DNA of 64,000 bases. Source: Selaginella moellendorffii (taxonomy: Eukaryota; Streptophyta; Lycopodiopsida; Selaginellales; Selaginellaceae). Under the pieces are notes generated by a model. The model did not search any database. It saw only the letters and a list, made by a program, of their open reading frames with translations, and was not told the DNA's origin. How positions within the stretch are numbered: the stretch's first letter is position 1; each line of letters begins with the position of its first letter. The stretch spans positions 291,437 through 355,436 of the forward strand of contig NW_003314359.1 of the NCBI RefSeq assembly GCF_000143415.4, read 5' to 3'. The position numbers and the translations under genes were made by a program. This document shows, piece by piece, positions 1 to 9,080 of this stretch.

Positions 1-721
1 TTCGATCTTTATTTACCTCCGGACTATCCAAATGTCCCTCCGGTGAGTAGCTTTTCCACTGCCTGTCGTGGAGTTTTTTGACTGACTTGAACTTGCAGAT
101 GGTCCATTATCATTCGGGCGGATTGAGGATGAATCCCAATCTCTACGAAAACGGCAAAGTGTGTCTCAGTCTCCTCAATACCTGGAGCGGCAGGGGAAGC
201 GAGCTCTGGAATCCAGGAACGTCTAACATATTGCAAGTGCTAGTTTCAATCCAGGGACTGGTGCTCAACGCCAAGCCTTACTTCAACGAAGCAGGCTACG
301 ACAACCAGACTGGAACAGGAGAAGGGGAGAAGAACTCGATCGCTTACAACGAGAACACCTTCTTATTGTCCTGCAAGACGATCCTATATCTCCTGCGCAA
401 TCCTCCAATGGTACGTAGAGTCGTATACTTTCTTTCTTTCCTTGCTCTTGAACCGTTCCTTCTCAGCATTTCGAGGAGCTCTTGAAGAGCCATTTCCGGT
501 ACCGGGGTTTCAAGTTCCTGTCGCTGTGCAGGGCCTACCTCGGAGGTCTTCCAGTCGGAAGAAATCCAGCCGATAGCAGCGAAGGAAGCCCAGAGAAACA
601 AGAGGAGAGCTCGGCTGGTTTTCAGCTCATACTCCGCAAGCTCGTCCCCAAGCTGGCCGCGGCGTTTGTGAAGATCGGAGCCACAGAGTGTAGAGAATTC
701 GAGGAGCCACCATCGTCATGA
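1..721 (+). CDS. E2 ubiquitin-conjugating enzyme, PHO2/UBC24 type, C-terminal part (5' end outside window)
   Basis: Exons 1-42, 99-410 and 467-721 join in frame into 202 residues. The E2 (UBC) fold is clear: LPPDYPNVPP leads into YHSGGLRMNPNLYENGKVCL, where the Cys of KVCLSLLNTW is the predicted thioester cysteine, followed by LWNPGTSNILQVLVSIQGL. This long-loop UBC core is typical of the large plant UBC23/24/25 (PHO2-like) proteins, which have a long N-terminal region that would lie upstream of the window. In Arabidopsis PHO2 ubiquitinates phosphate transporters at endomembranes; which paralogue this is cannot be told from the C-terminus. Introns are 56 bp each. The first base of the window is already inside an exon in frame 1. 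Stop is TGA at 719-721. Confidence 0.9.
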
Positions 722-847
722 CGAGACGAAGAGATTTTTCTTTCCTCAGATAAAATACCATACTTAAATTCTTTTAGAGGGAAGCGTGATTAATTAGCGC
801 AAGGAAATGCCGCAAAGATTCCATATCCACACTGCGGGAGTGGGGCA

Positions 848-2448
848 ATGGCGATGGCCGCCGCGGCTTCCTGCGCCTTCAAGCTTCCCTGTTCTTCGTC
901 TAGAGAGCTCTCCTCAGGTACTGTGAGCGGCATTGTGGGATTTGGCATGACCTAATTCGATCGAGCGTAGCTCCCATTGCTGATTTCTTTCTTGTGGAGC
1001 TGCATTGCTGGCTCTCGGGCGCTCTTGGCCGGGATTATGACCTCGTGTGGCTGTTTGTGCCAGGATTCTTGCAGCGCGACACATTGCAGCTCCAGCGGCG
1101 GCCAAAACCGAGGAGAATCGCGGCCGTGTGTGTGAGAAATGTGGCAGTACAAACAGCGGCCGATCAGGTATGTGAGAGCTTCCTCTTCGCATTCATCGTC
1201 TCGTCTTCTTCCGTAATTTCTTCGCTCTTTTACTCGTAGTATCGTTGTTCGTTCTTCGCTCCTTTCTACCTCCCCTCATTCCAATTCTTCTCATGGAATG
1301 AGATGTCTTCGTTCTTCTTCTGGTAATTCGTGCTCCTTCCTTTCTTCTCGTTGTTTTCTTACGATCTTATCGTGGACTGGCAGGCCAAGAAGGCGGCATT
1401 TTCGAAAGAGAGCCAGCGGCCAGTGTTCCCCTTCACAGCCATCGTGGGGCAGGAGGAGATGAAGCTGTGCCTCATCCTCAACGTCATCGACCCCAAGATT
1501 GGCGGCGTCATGATCATGGGCGACCGGGGCACTGGTAAATCCACCACCGTGCGCTCGCTCGTGGACCTCCTGCCCGAGATCACGGTCGTGGCCGGCGACC
1601 CTTTCAACTCGGACCCTGACGACCCCGAGCTCATGTCCGAGGAGGTCCGGCTCAAAGTCCAGCAAGACCAGCCCCTCCCATCCGCGCTCGTCAAGATCAA
1701 CATGGTGGATCTCCCGCTCGGCGCCACCGAAGACCGCGTGTGCGGCACGATCGACATCGAGAAGGCGCTGACAGAGGGCGTGAAAGCCTTCGAGCCGGGG
1801 CTGCTGGCCAAGGCCAACCGCGGCATCCTCTACGTGGACGAGGTGAACCTCCTGGACGACCACCTGGTGGACGTGCTCCTCGACTCGGCAGCATCCGGGT
1901 GGAACACCGTTGAGCGCGAGGGCATCTCGATCTCCCACCCGGCGCGCTTCATCCTCATCGGCTCGGGCAATCCGGAGGAAGGCGAGCTCCGGCCCCAGCT
2001 GCTGGATCGATTCGGCATGCACGCGCAGGTCACCACCGTCAAGGACGCGGAGCTCCGGGTGAAGATCGTGGAGGAGCGCGGGGCCTTCGACCAGGACCCC
2101 GGCGAGTTCCGGGAGAAGTACCTCGGCCCCCAGTCGGAGCTCCAGCGCCAGATCACCGAGGCCCGGGTCCGGCTGCCCGGCGTGAAGATCGAGCACGAGC
2201 TGCGAGTGAAGATCTCGCGGGTGTGCGCGGAGCTGGACGTGGATGGGCTGCGCGGGGATATCGTCACGAACAGGGCCGCCAAGGCGCTGGCGGCGCTCCA
2301 GGGCCGCGACGAGGTGTCGCCCAAGGACATCCTCACCGTGATCCCGAATTGCCTCCGCCACCGGCTGAGGAAGGATCCGCTCGAGTCGATCGATTCGGGG
2401 CTGCTGGTGGTGGAGAAGTTTAGCGAGGTTTTTGGCTATGCCGTGTAA
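848..2448 (+). CDS. CHLI: Magnesium chelatase ATPase subunit I (CHLI), plastid
   Basis: Exons 848-917, 1064-1167 and 1384-2448 give 412 residues. The first about 55 residues are Ser/Arg/Ala-rich, as expected of a plastid transit peptide; the mature AAA+ domain starts near [16 protein letters not shown]. Walker A is GDRGTGKS, Walker B is [14 protein letters not shown], and sensor/arginine-finger segments ([19 protein letters not shown]) are present. CHLI hexamers with CHLD hydrolyse ATP to drive Mg insertion into protoporphyrin IX by CHLH, the committed step of chlorophyll synthesis in the stroma. The acceptor at 1063 was chosen because it alone links exon 1 in phase to the [10 protein letters not shown] segment; nearby AGs at 1074 and 1089 break the frame. 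Exon 3 holds all catalytic sequence without interruption. Confidence 0.95.
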
Positions 2449-2537
2449 GTAGTATCAAATTTAAATTTTAGAATATACCTGTGGGTGGGGGATATTCTTC
2501 CCCGTATTTTAGGGTTCTTGGATTGATTGAGTGATTT

Positions 2538-3926
2538 ATGCGCATGGCGACGACGCATTCGTGGGCAGTGTCGTCGAGATTCTGCCTGGGGCGCGGCAGG
2601 GGCGCGGGATTGGATCGCGCGGCTGCGGGCGCCGCGTCGTGTAGGATCAGGAGCGAGGGGTTTGCGGCGAAATGCAGGCGATGCGTGAGGGTAATGGCGG
2701 CGGCGGAGGAGCCCGCGCGGCCGGAGATGTCGTTTGAAAGCGCGCTGGAGCTGCTCGGGGTCAGGGAGGGCGCCTCGTTCGACGAGATTCTCCAGGCCAA
2801 GAAGGCGCTCATGGAAAAGAGCAGTGGAGATCAAGAGCGTGCTCTCCAGGTAGATTAGAAATCTCTCACTCAATCTCTTCCTTGGAAAACTGTGGTGCTG
2901 ATTCTTTCTTAGATCATTTGATTGAATCAGGTGGAAGCGGCCTACGACACACTGCTCATGCGGCGATTGATGAAGCGACGGGCCGGCGAAGTGGCCGACA
3001 GTACCGTGCTGTATGCTGACGTGAGAAAGAGGAGTTCATCATCCTCGGCTTCCAAGAGTGGAGGAATTCCTGGAGTAAACTGGCTCAAGGGAGCTCTCGC
3101 CAACATCCGAGTGACCATCGAAGCCCCAACCAGCAATCTTCTCGCTACTCAAACAGCAGTCTATGGTGGCCTTGTTGCATGGACTTACTTCAGTGGAATG
3201 GACAGTTCCTCGTCCTTTGGAGGGGGAGTAGCGGCAGATTCCACAGGAGTCACTCTGGCAATTGGTTTTGGAGCGTCTCTTTACTTCCTTCGTCAGCAGA
3301 ACCTCAAGCTAGGTGCGCAGATTCTTCTTTCTTCGTTCTTCAGTTTAGCATCGTTTAGAATCCATTTCTTGTCCTGGCAGAGTTTCTCTATTGGTTTTTC
3401 TGTGACCTTGCTTCCATTGCAGATCTTTCCATTATTCTTGATCATGAGCTTCGTTCTTAAGTTTAGCAGCGTAAGTTGTCGTTTTTCTTCCAGTCCTGGC
3501 AGAGTCTCTCCTTTGGTTTTCCTGCGAGCTTGCTTCCATTGCAGACCTTTTCACTGTTCTTTATCACGAGCTTGATTCAGCTCGTTCTCAAGTTTAGCAG
3601 CATAAGCTTTCGCTCTTCTGTGGTTTTCTTCCGGTCCTGGCAGAGTTTATCTGTTGGTTTTCCTGTGAGCATCCAAAATCGCTTTGTTTTTGCTTCCATT
3701 GCAGATCTTTTCATTGTTCTTGATCATGATTTTGCTGTTGTTTTTACCAGGGAAGGCAGCAGCGATCACTACAGCAGGCCTGGTTGCCGGCGCCCTGGTG
3801 GGAAATGTGCTAGAATCGTGGCTTCGAGTGGACATTGTCCCAGTGGCGGGGATAAGTTCTCCCGCAGTGATGGTGAGCGAGTGTGTTCTTCTCTCGTTAT
3901 GGCTCGTGTCGTTATATTTGCGATGA
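2538..3926 (+). CDS. CPP1: CPP1-like chaperone of protochlorophyllide oxidoreductase (DUF3353), plastid
   Basis: Exons 2538-2849, 2931-3312 and 3751-3926 encode 289 residues. An Arg/Ala-rich N-terminus suggests plastid import. A degenerate J-like domain (SFESALELLGVREGASFDEI) is followed by VEAAYDTLLMRRLMKRR and three or four hydrophobic segments (QTAVYGGLVAWTYFSG, TGVTLAIGFGASLYFL, ITTAGLVAGALVGNVLESW), the CPP1/DUF3353 layout. Arabidopsis CPP1 is a thylakoid/envelope membrane protein with holdase activity that stabilises POR. The ATG at 2538 has a second in-frame Met two codons later. The gene begins 89 bp after the CHLI stop and ends 48 bp before the next start codon. Intron 2 is unusually long (438 bp) and is made largely of a threefold repeat, listed separately. 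Confidence 0.88.
3371..3730 (+). repeat. Threefold tandem repeat inside CPP1 intron 2
   Basis: Three imperfect copies begin near 3371, 3493 and 3633, each starting GTCCTGGCAGAGT, continuing through TTGCTTCCATTGCAG and ending in a TTGATCATGA-like block. Unit spacing is about 122 and 141 bp. Each copy carries its own polypyrimidine tract and TTGCAG, so the intron contains decoy 3' splice sites ahead of the real one at 3750. The surrounding introns in this window are about 60 bp, so this expansion is exceptional here. Confidence 0.85.
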
Positions 3927-3974
3927 AATTACCACTAATTACCGTACACTAGGGATAGTTTTAGGGTTTATGAG

Positions 3975-5307
3975 ATGCCCGACGAGGAGGTCCTGGCCAC
4001 GCCCCACATTCCAGCTCTGGATTTCCGCGGCTTCGACCACGACGAGCTCTTGCTCCTCGCCAAGGGCTACCGCGAGGATCCGTTCCATCTGCTGGTGCCA
4101 CGGATCGATCGCAGCCTCTTCAACGAGAGCGCCAGCTCCAAGATGCAAACGTTTCAGTCGATGTGCGATGACGACTCCTCGGAGGACCGCGGCGGCGGGG
4201 GTGGCGGCGAGGATATTTCGGAGGTGTGTGTGATGAACAAGAGCGAGGCGTCGTGGCGGGAGAGCAGGGATCGGCGGCCGCTGGACGAGGCGGAGGCGCT
4301 GAGTGAGCACATCCTGGAGATGCAAGGTACTTGGATTTCGCCCTCTAGGCAGGAGAAGCTTGTGGCGGCTAAAGGGTTTCCCGAGGGCTGGACAGTGATT
4401 GTGCGGCTGCGGTGGAGAGAGGAGCGATGCTATCTGGAGTTTCGAGACTACAAGAGGTAACGCTTGGAAGCAGCTCCATTGAGGATTCGTTTGATTTTTA
4501 GTTCTTGCGCTTTCTCTCAGCCCAGATGGAAGGTCGTGGCCTTCGTTCAAGGCGGCGGCCAGCTATCTCATCTCCAACCTGGATAACATAGATCTTGCTG
4601 GGATTCTCGACAGCACTGGGAAAGCAGAGGATACAGTGGAAAGAGAGACGGCATCAGAACAAAATGGCGAGGCCGGCGAGTTCGTTGACATCGAGAGTGG
4701 CACGGAAGAAGAAATGGAGCTGATTGACAACAACAAGAAGAGAAAACGCACGCCTATCAAGCAAAAGAAGCTTGACGACATTCCCGAAACGCAAGAAACA
4801 TTCCATGTAGAGAACGGGGACGCCGAGAAGACGCAACAGGAGGACGATACCCCTAAGGTGGCGGAGCAAAACGAGCAGGCTGCGCGAAACTCCATTGACT
4901 GTCAGGCCCAGCAAAACTGCGGCAGGCTTGACACGGCCGGCAACCACGAGCAAGTCCATCACGGTGAGATCTCTTTAACTCCACAAGCAAACGATCGATT
5001 CGTTTGTGAAGGTTGCGGGAAGATCTTTGGCTCGAAGAGCCAATACTGGGGGCACCAAAGTGTCCATGCGAAGAAGCGAAGGCGCAGAGAAGCTATCCCG
5101 GAAGAGAAGCAAGAGGAGGCACAGACCTTCTCGTCTCTTGTTGGATGGCTGGACGAAGGCTGCCAAGAATGCAAGATATCGGTGCTGGGGAACGAGCTAA
5201 GTATTTGCAGCTGGTGCGAGAAAGAATACCACTTAAGCTGTGTGGGAAGGAGCGCTGGCGAGACTTTACCTCCGCACTGGACGTGCCCGGCCTGTATACT
5301 TCTCTAA
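3975..5307 (+). CDS. MBD-like / C2H2 zinc finger / PHD finger nuclear protein
   Basis: Exons 3975-4456 and 4521-5307 encode 422 residues. Around residues 130-190, FPEGWTVIVRLRW followed across the splice by SPDGRSWPSFKAAASYL matches the pattern of a plant methyl-CpG-binding-domain-like fold. A long acidic/Lys-rich linker follows, with a nuclear-signal-like KKRKRTPIKQKK. Then comes one C2H2 finger (FVCEGCGKIFGSKSQYWGHQ, His pair ending VHAKKRRR) and a C-terminal C4HC3 PHD finger: CQEC, CSWC, EYHLSCVG, and WTCPAC. The combination suggests a chromatin reader, loosely like the Arabidopsis MBD8 group, but target and partners are unknown. The start is the first ATG of the frame, only 48 bp past the CPP1 stop, so its 5' leader and promoter must overlap the CPP1 gene. 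Confidence 0.8.
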
Positions 5308-5520
5308 CCGACGGTCGTCTTGTGGGTAAGCTGCGTCATTGCTACTCGCTGATTCAGTTTTTGAGCAGGACAGACAGGAGAGCTGTGTTGTAGCTCCTTG
5401 ACTTGAATGAAATCAAAGACAATTTTTTCATTCGCGGATTTGTTTTGTAAGTTTTGCTCAACTTCATCTTGATGGAGTTCCTAGCAGATTATTCTTCTCC
5501 GCTTGGATTGAACTATATAA

Positions 5521-6768
5521 TCAGGAGTTCAGGAGTTCTTTCACTGCATCGTCGATGAACTTAGCGTCAACCGGGTTGAGGCCGGAGCCAGCCAAGTGAC
5601 CCCACACTCCAGGTATGATTCTAAGCTTTGCATTTGGCATGAAGCTGGTCTCGTACTCTTCGTCTTCAGGAGGGAAGTACAAATCCTTTTCAGCCGGCAT
5701 CACAATCGCTTTCGCTTGTATTGAAGCAAGTGCTCGTTCCAAGCTTCCATCGAATCCCGGGGTGAGTCCGACGTTCCCGTTTTTCCAAGTCCACAACATT
5801 GCTAACAAGTTGTTTGGATCTCTGTCGTCCAGGAAGAAGCCTTCCCAGTATCCAACCAAGAAATCTTCCAGGCTTGAAAACCCCAGCTCTCGCCAAGTCT
5901 CGTTCCAGTAGAAAGCTTGCGAGAATCCCCAACCAGCATAGACTCGGGCGGCAGCTCTGAGGCCTTTCGTGGGAAGTTGATTATACCAGCCGCTCTGGAA
6001 TGCATCATCAGACGCCAGTGCTGCCTTGACGCCTTCCAGGAATACCTGTGCTCATTCATCCAAGGTAATGTTCCAGTTATTATAGCTTACTTGGTTGTGA
6101 GGACTTGTTCTAGCGGATCCGCAGAATGGTAGAATCCTTTCGACCATTTTCGGATAGCTGACAGCCCATTGAAATGTTTGGCCAGCTCCCATTGACCATC
6201 CCAGTACCAGCTTGAGCGTTTGGATGCCGAACTCCTCGGTTACGAGTTTATGCTGGGCACGGACGTTGTCTTGCACTCTCACCTACATACACGGACGACA
6301 GGACAGGTACTGTGTTGCTTTGTGAGGAGCTTCTTACGTTGGGGAATCTGGCTTTGTCATAGGGTGGCGCAGAGTTGCTTGGAGAAGTCGAGAGCCCATT
6401 CCCAAGCATGTTTGGAACGATGATGAAGTATTTGGAGGGGTCAAGTCCCATGCCGGAACCGATGAGCCATTCGTTGTCCCAGTGCCTACCTGAGAACCAA
6501 GTCGGGTAAACGATGGCATTGTCTCCTTGTGCGTTAAGAGATCCATAAGTTTTGTAGGCGAGCTTTGCGTCTCTCAGCGTAGCCCCTTCGCATAGCGAGA
6601 AATCGCCCAGACTGAAAAGCTTGTAAGATTTCCTGCCGGCTGCAAGGAAATTTGGTAAGACTAAGCGCTTTCTTTTCTGAACTTACCGATTGAACTTGCC
6701 GTGGAGAAGCGAGCACGGATCTTGGAAATCGGCTTTGGAATGCAATTTCGCAGGAGCGGCATCAACAT
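5521..6768 (-). CDS. MetX-like alpha/beta hydrolase (homoserine O-acetyltransferase family), probable mitochondrial
   Basis: Exons on the minus strand 6768-6687, 6639-6338, 6282-6091 and 6045-5521 give 366 residues. The N-terminus MLMPLLRNCIPKPISKIRAR has the Arg-rich, acid-free character of a mitochondrial presequence. The fold markers of the MetX branch are present: YKTYGSLNAQGDNAIVYPTW, nucleophile elbow GWSMGAGQTFQW (Ser), acid in AEKDLYFPP and His in GVWGHLAG. Bacterial and fungal MetX acetylates homoserine, but plants make methionine from O-phosphohomoserine, so a different acyl-transfer or esterase role is likely. Start 6768 is preferred over an upstream in-frame Met because it begins the presequence. 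The 145 bp to the PPR start codon is a shared divergent promoter. Confidence 0.85.
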
Positions 6769-6913
6769 GTTTCTTGGGACGAGGTCTACGAAGAACACTG
6801 TAAGACTGGACTGGAGTGAGCTTTCTCCGGTACAAAGTCTCCTTACACAAAGGTACGAATTTTCGATGTTTAATTTTTCTTCTTTTGTCATTGAACTGTT
6901 TGACATAGGGCTT
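6769..6913. promoter_or_regulatory. Shared divergent promoter, MetX-like / PPR
   Basis: The two start codons, 6768 on minus and 6914 on plus, are 145 bp apart and face away from each other. Any promoter and both 5' leaders must fit here. No single TATA element stands out. Confidence 0.5.
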
Positions 6914-9061
6914 ATGCGGCTACTGAGGTACAGGCTCTTGAGAAAGTATCATGTTCTATCAAGCAGCCGAACGAGCAAAGCTGTGGGTTGTGGGCATCTT
7001 TTAAATCGGCCGTGCTCGTCAGCTCCAGGTGCTGATACTGCTCCGAATGACAAGGCAGATTTTTTCGATTGTGAAGACAGGATCAATGCAGCTCTCGACG
7101 AGAAATATGGTTTGGATCAGCAGGGTGTCTTTGAAAGGATCCGGCTTTCCTCCGGTTCGATGGCACTGGGTGATGGAAAGACCTTTGGCGAAGAGGGAAG
7201 GGTATGCTCTTGGGACGGGGAAGATAACATCTTGGCAGCTATCGAGGAGAGATACAACAGAAAAGAAGAACCAGAAGGGAAGCAAAAGTTTGAGTTCCTG
7301 AGCGTTTTGCAGAACCAGCACTATAGCGATGAAGAAGAAAAGGAGGAAGAAAAAGATGGTTTTGATTCGGAGCTGAGTGATGACGACTCCTCAGCACTGG
7401 TTGAGTACGTGAGGAAAGATAGAGTTGGAGCTACGGACTTTTGGAAACCTTCCAAGTGCTTCCTCGACTGGTCCAAGCTGCGAAGAACAATCGTAGAGGA
7501 GTGTGTAGAGGCCGTTGAGAAGCGAACAGCAGCCACAGATTTGAAGGTTGTGCTGGAAAGATGGGATGGGATGGTGGGGAATGCGTTGGTCGCCATTGTC
7601 CTGCGGCGGTTGAAGGACTCGGATTCAGCTTTCGCCTTCTTCAAGTTCGCTGGCCAGCAGTACAACTTCACTCACGACGCCATCACGTATGAAGCTCTGA
7701 TCAAGTTCCTGGTGAGAGTTGCCAAGGACTACAGGCGAGGTTTGTTGATCTACAAGTACGTGGAGCGTGCTCGAGTCCAGCCGAACGAAGGGATGATGGA
7801 GCTCTTAGTGGAAGCAGCAATCGAAGGTGGTGAGATCGACCAGGCGCTCCAGTTCGCTGAGGCGACGTGGAAAACGCTTGGAAGGCTGACGCCGGAGGTT
7901 TGCCGGAGAGTCATTGTGGGCCTCTTCAAAGCCGGGAGGATGGAGGAGGCCGTGGAGTTTTTGGAAACGCAAATGGAGTTCTACGGTTGTGAGAAAGATC
8001 TCACACACTACAATGCTGTTCTCTGCGGACTTTCCAAGGCCGGGAGGATGGAGGAAACGGTGGAGCTGTTTGAGAAGATGGAAGCTCGGAATGGTATCAG
8101 CTACGTGATCATGGTGGAAGGCTTTGCTCAGCAGGACGATCTCGACGAATGCCTTAAGTTTGCCTCGCGCATGTCGGTTGAAGGCTATCCATGGACTGCT
8201 GCGACGTATGCGTCTGTCATCGGTTTGTATGGCAAGAGGGGCCGGGTTGACGAAGCTTTCCGGAGCTACAAGAGGATGGTCGCACAGCGCTGTCGCACCG
8301 ATGCCAGAGTTTTCAACACCACACTCGCGGCGTTGAGCACCAGCTTGGATGAGCCGGTGAGGCTTGAGCAGTGTCACGACGTTGCAGAGAAAATGGTCTG
8401 GAATGGACACACCCCGGACGCTCTCGAGTTGTTCCGGCTGGTGGCGAAGCTCTGGGACTCCGGGAAGAAGCAGCAAATAAGGGATTTCTTTGGACAGATG
8501 GAGAGAAGCAGCAAGGATCTGGATGAAAGCCAGTGTTTCCGGTTTGTGGCCAGGCTGTGCGAGGATCACAGGGTCGTCATCGCCATGAAGTTCTACCGGG
8601 TGATGATCGAGAAGAAGATGATGCTGGACGGGAAAACTTTCGGCATCCTCTTCTCGGAGCTCTGCCGGACTGGCAAGGCCGACGAGGCCTACATGCTGTT
8701 CGCGAAGCTGGACGAGAAGAACGCCGTTCGCTACGACGGAGAGACTCACAGGCTGGTCTTCGACGAGCTCTGCCGAGCAAAGAGGGCCTTCCAAGCTTTC
8801 AGAATCTACGCGTCCATGGTGAAGCAGTCCCTTCCCACTGACGACACGATGCTCGCTAGCCTTCTCTCGGGATTGCTGGAGGAAGGCTCGCATCACAAGC
8901 TCGCCTTGGCGGTCTACAATGCGATGCTCCGGCGGGGATTCACTCCCGGCGAGGACAGCTCCCGGCTGCTCGTCCAGATGCTCTCCAAAGCAGGCGACTT
9001 GGAGAGCGCTGAGAGGGTGGCGGCTGATAGCATCGAGAAGAGCTTCTTCGTCCCAGCATAA
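6914..9061 (+). CDS. P-class pentatricopeptide repeat (PPR) protein, organellar
   Basis: A single open exon of 715 residues from the ATG at 6914. The frame is open upstream to about 6700, but MRLLRYRLLRKYHVLSSSRT at 6914 looks like an organellar presequence and is the best start. An acidic, low-complexity stretch (EEEKEEEKDGFDSELSDDDS) precedes a run of about a dozen 35-residue motifs, e.g. DLTHYNAVLCGLSKAGRMEE, TYASVIGLYGKRGRVDEAF and TFGILFSELCRTGKADEAY. No E or DYW domain follows, so it is P-class; such proteins bind organellar RNA sequence-specifically for stability, splicing or translation. The RNA target cannot be read with confidence. Its stop lies 19 bp from the stop of the convergent membrane-protein gene. 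Confidence 0.88.
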   Translation: MRLLRYRLLRKYHVLSSSRTSKAVGCGHLLNRPCSSAPGADTAPNDKADFFDCEDRINAALDEKYGLDQQGVFERIRLSSGSMALGDGKTFGEEGRVCSWDGEDNILAAIEERYNRKEEPEGKQKFEFLSVLQNQHYSDEEEKEEEKDGFDSELSDDDSSALVEYVRKDRVGATDFWKPSKCFLDWSKLRRTIVEECVEAVEKRTAATDLKVVLERWDGMVGNALVAIVLRRLKDSDSAFAFFKFAGQQYNFTHDAITYEALIKFLVRVAKDYRRGLLIYKYVERARVQPNEGMMELLVEAAIEGGEIDQALQFAEATWKTLGRLTPEVCRRVIVGLFKAGRMEEAVEFLETQMEFYGCEKDLTHYNAVLCGLSKAGRMEETVELFEKMEARNGISYVIMVEGFAQQDDLDECLKFASRMSVEGYPWTAATYASVIGLYGKRGRVDEAFRSYKRMVAQRCRTDARVFNTTLAALSTSLDEPVRLEQCHDVAEKMVWNGHTPDALELFRLVAKLWDSGKKQQIRDFFGQMERSSKDLDESQCFRFVARLCEDHRVVIAMKFYRVMIEKKMMLDGKTFGILFSELCRTGKADEAYMLFAKLDEKNAVRYDGETHRLVFDELCRAKRAFQAFRIYASMVKQSLPTDDTMLASLLSGLLEEGSHHKLALAVYNAMLRRGFTPGEDSSRLLVQMLSKAGDLESAERVAADSIEKSFFVPA

Positions 9062-9080
9062 TGGAAAGCTTCTCGCCACC

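Noticed and set aside
1291-2361. 356-codon minus-strand open frame
   Set aside because: Exact antisense of CHLI exon 3; no domain and no splice-consistent neighbours.
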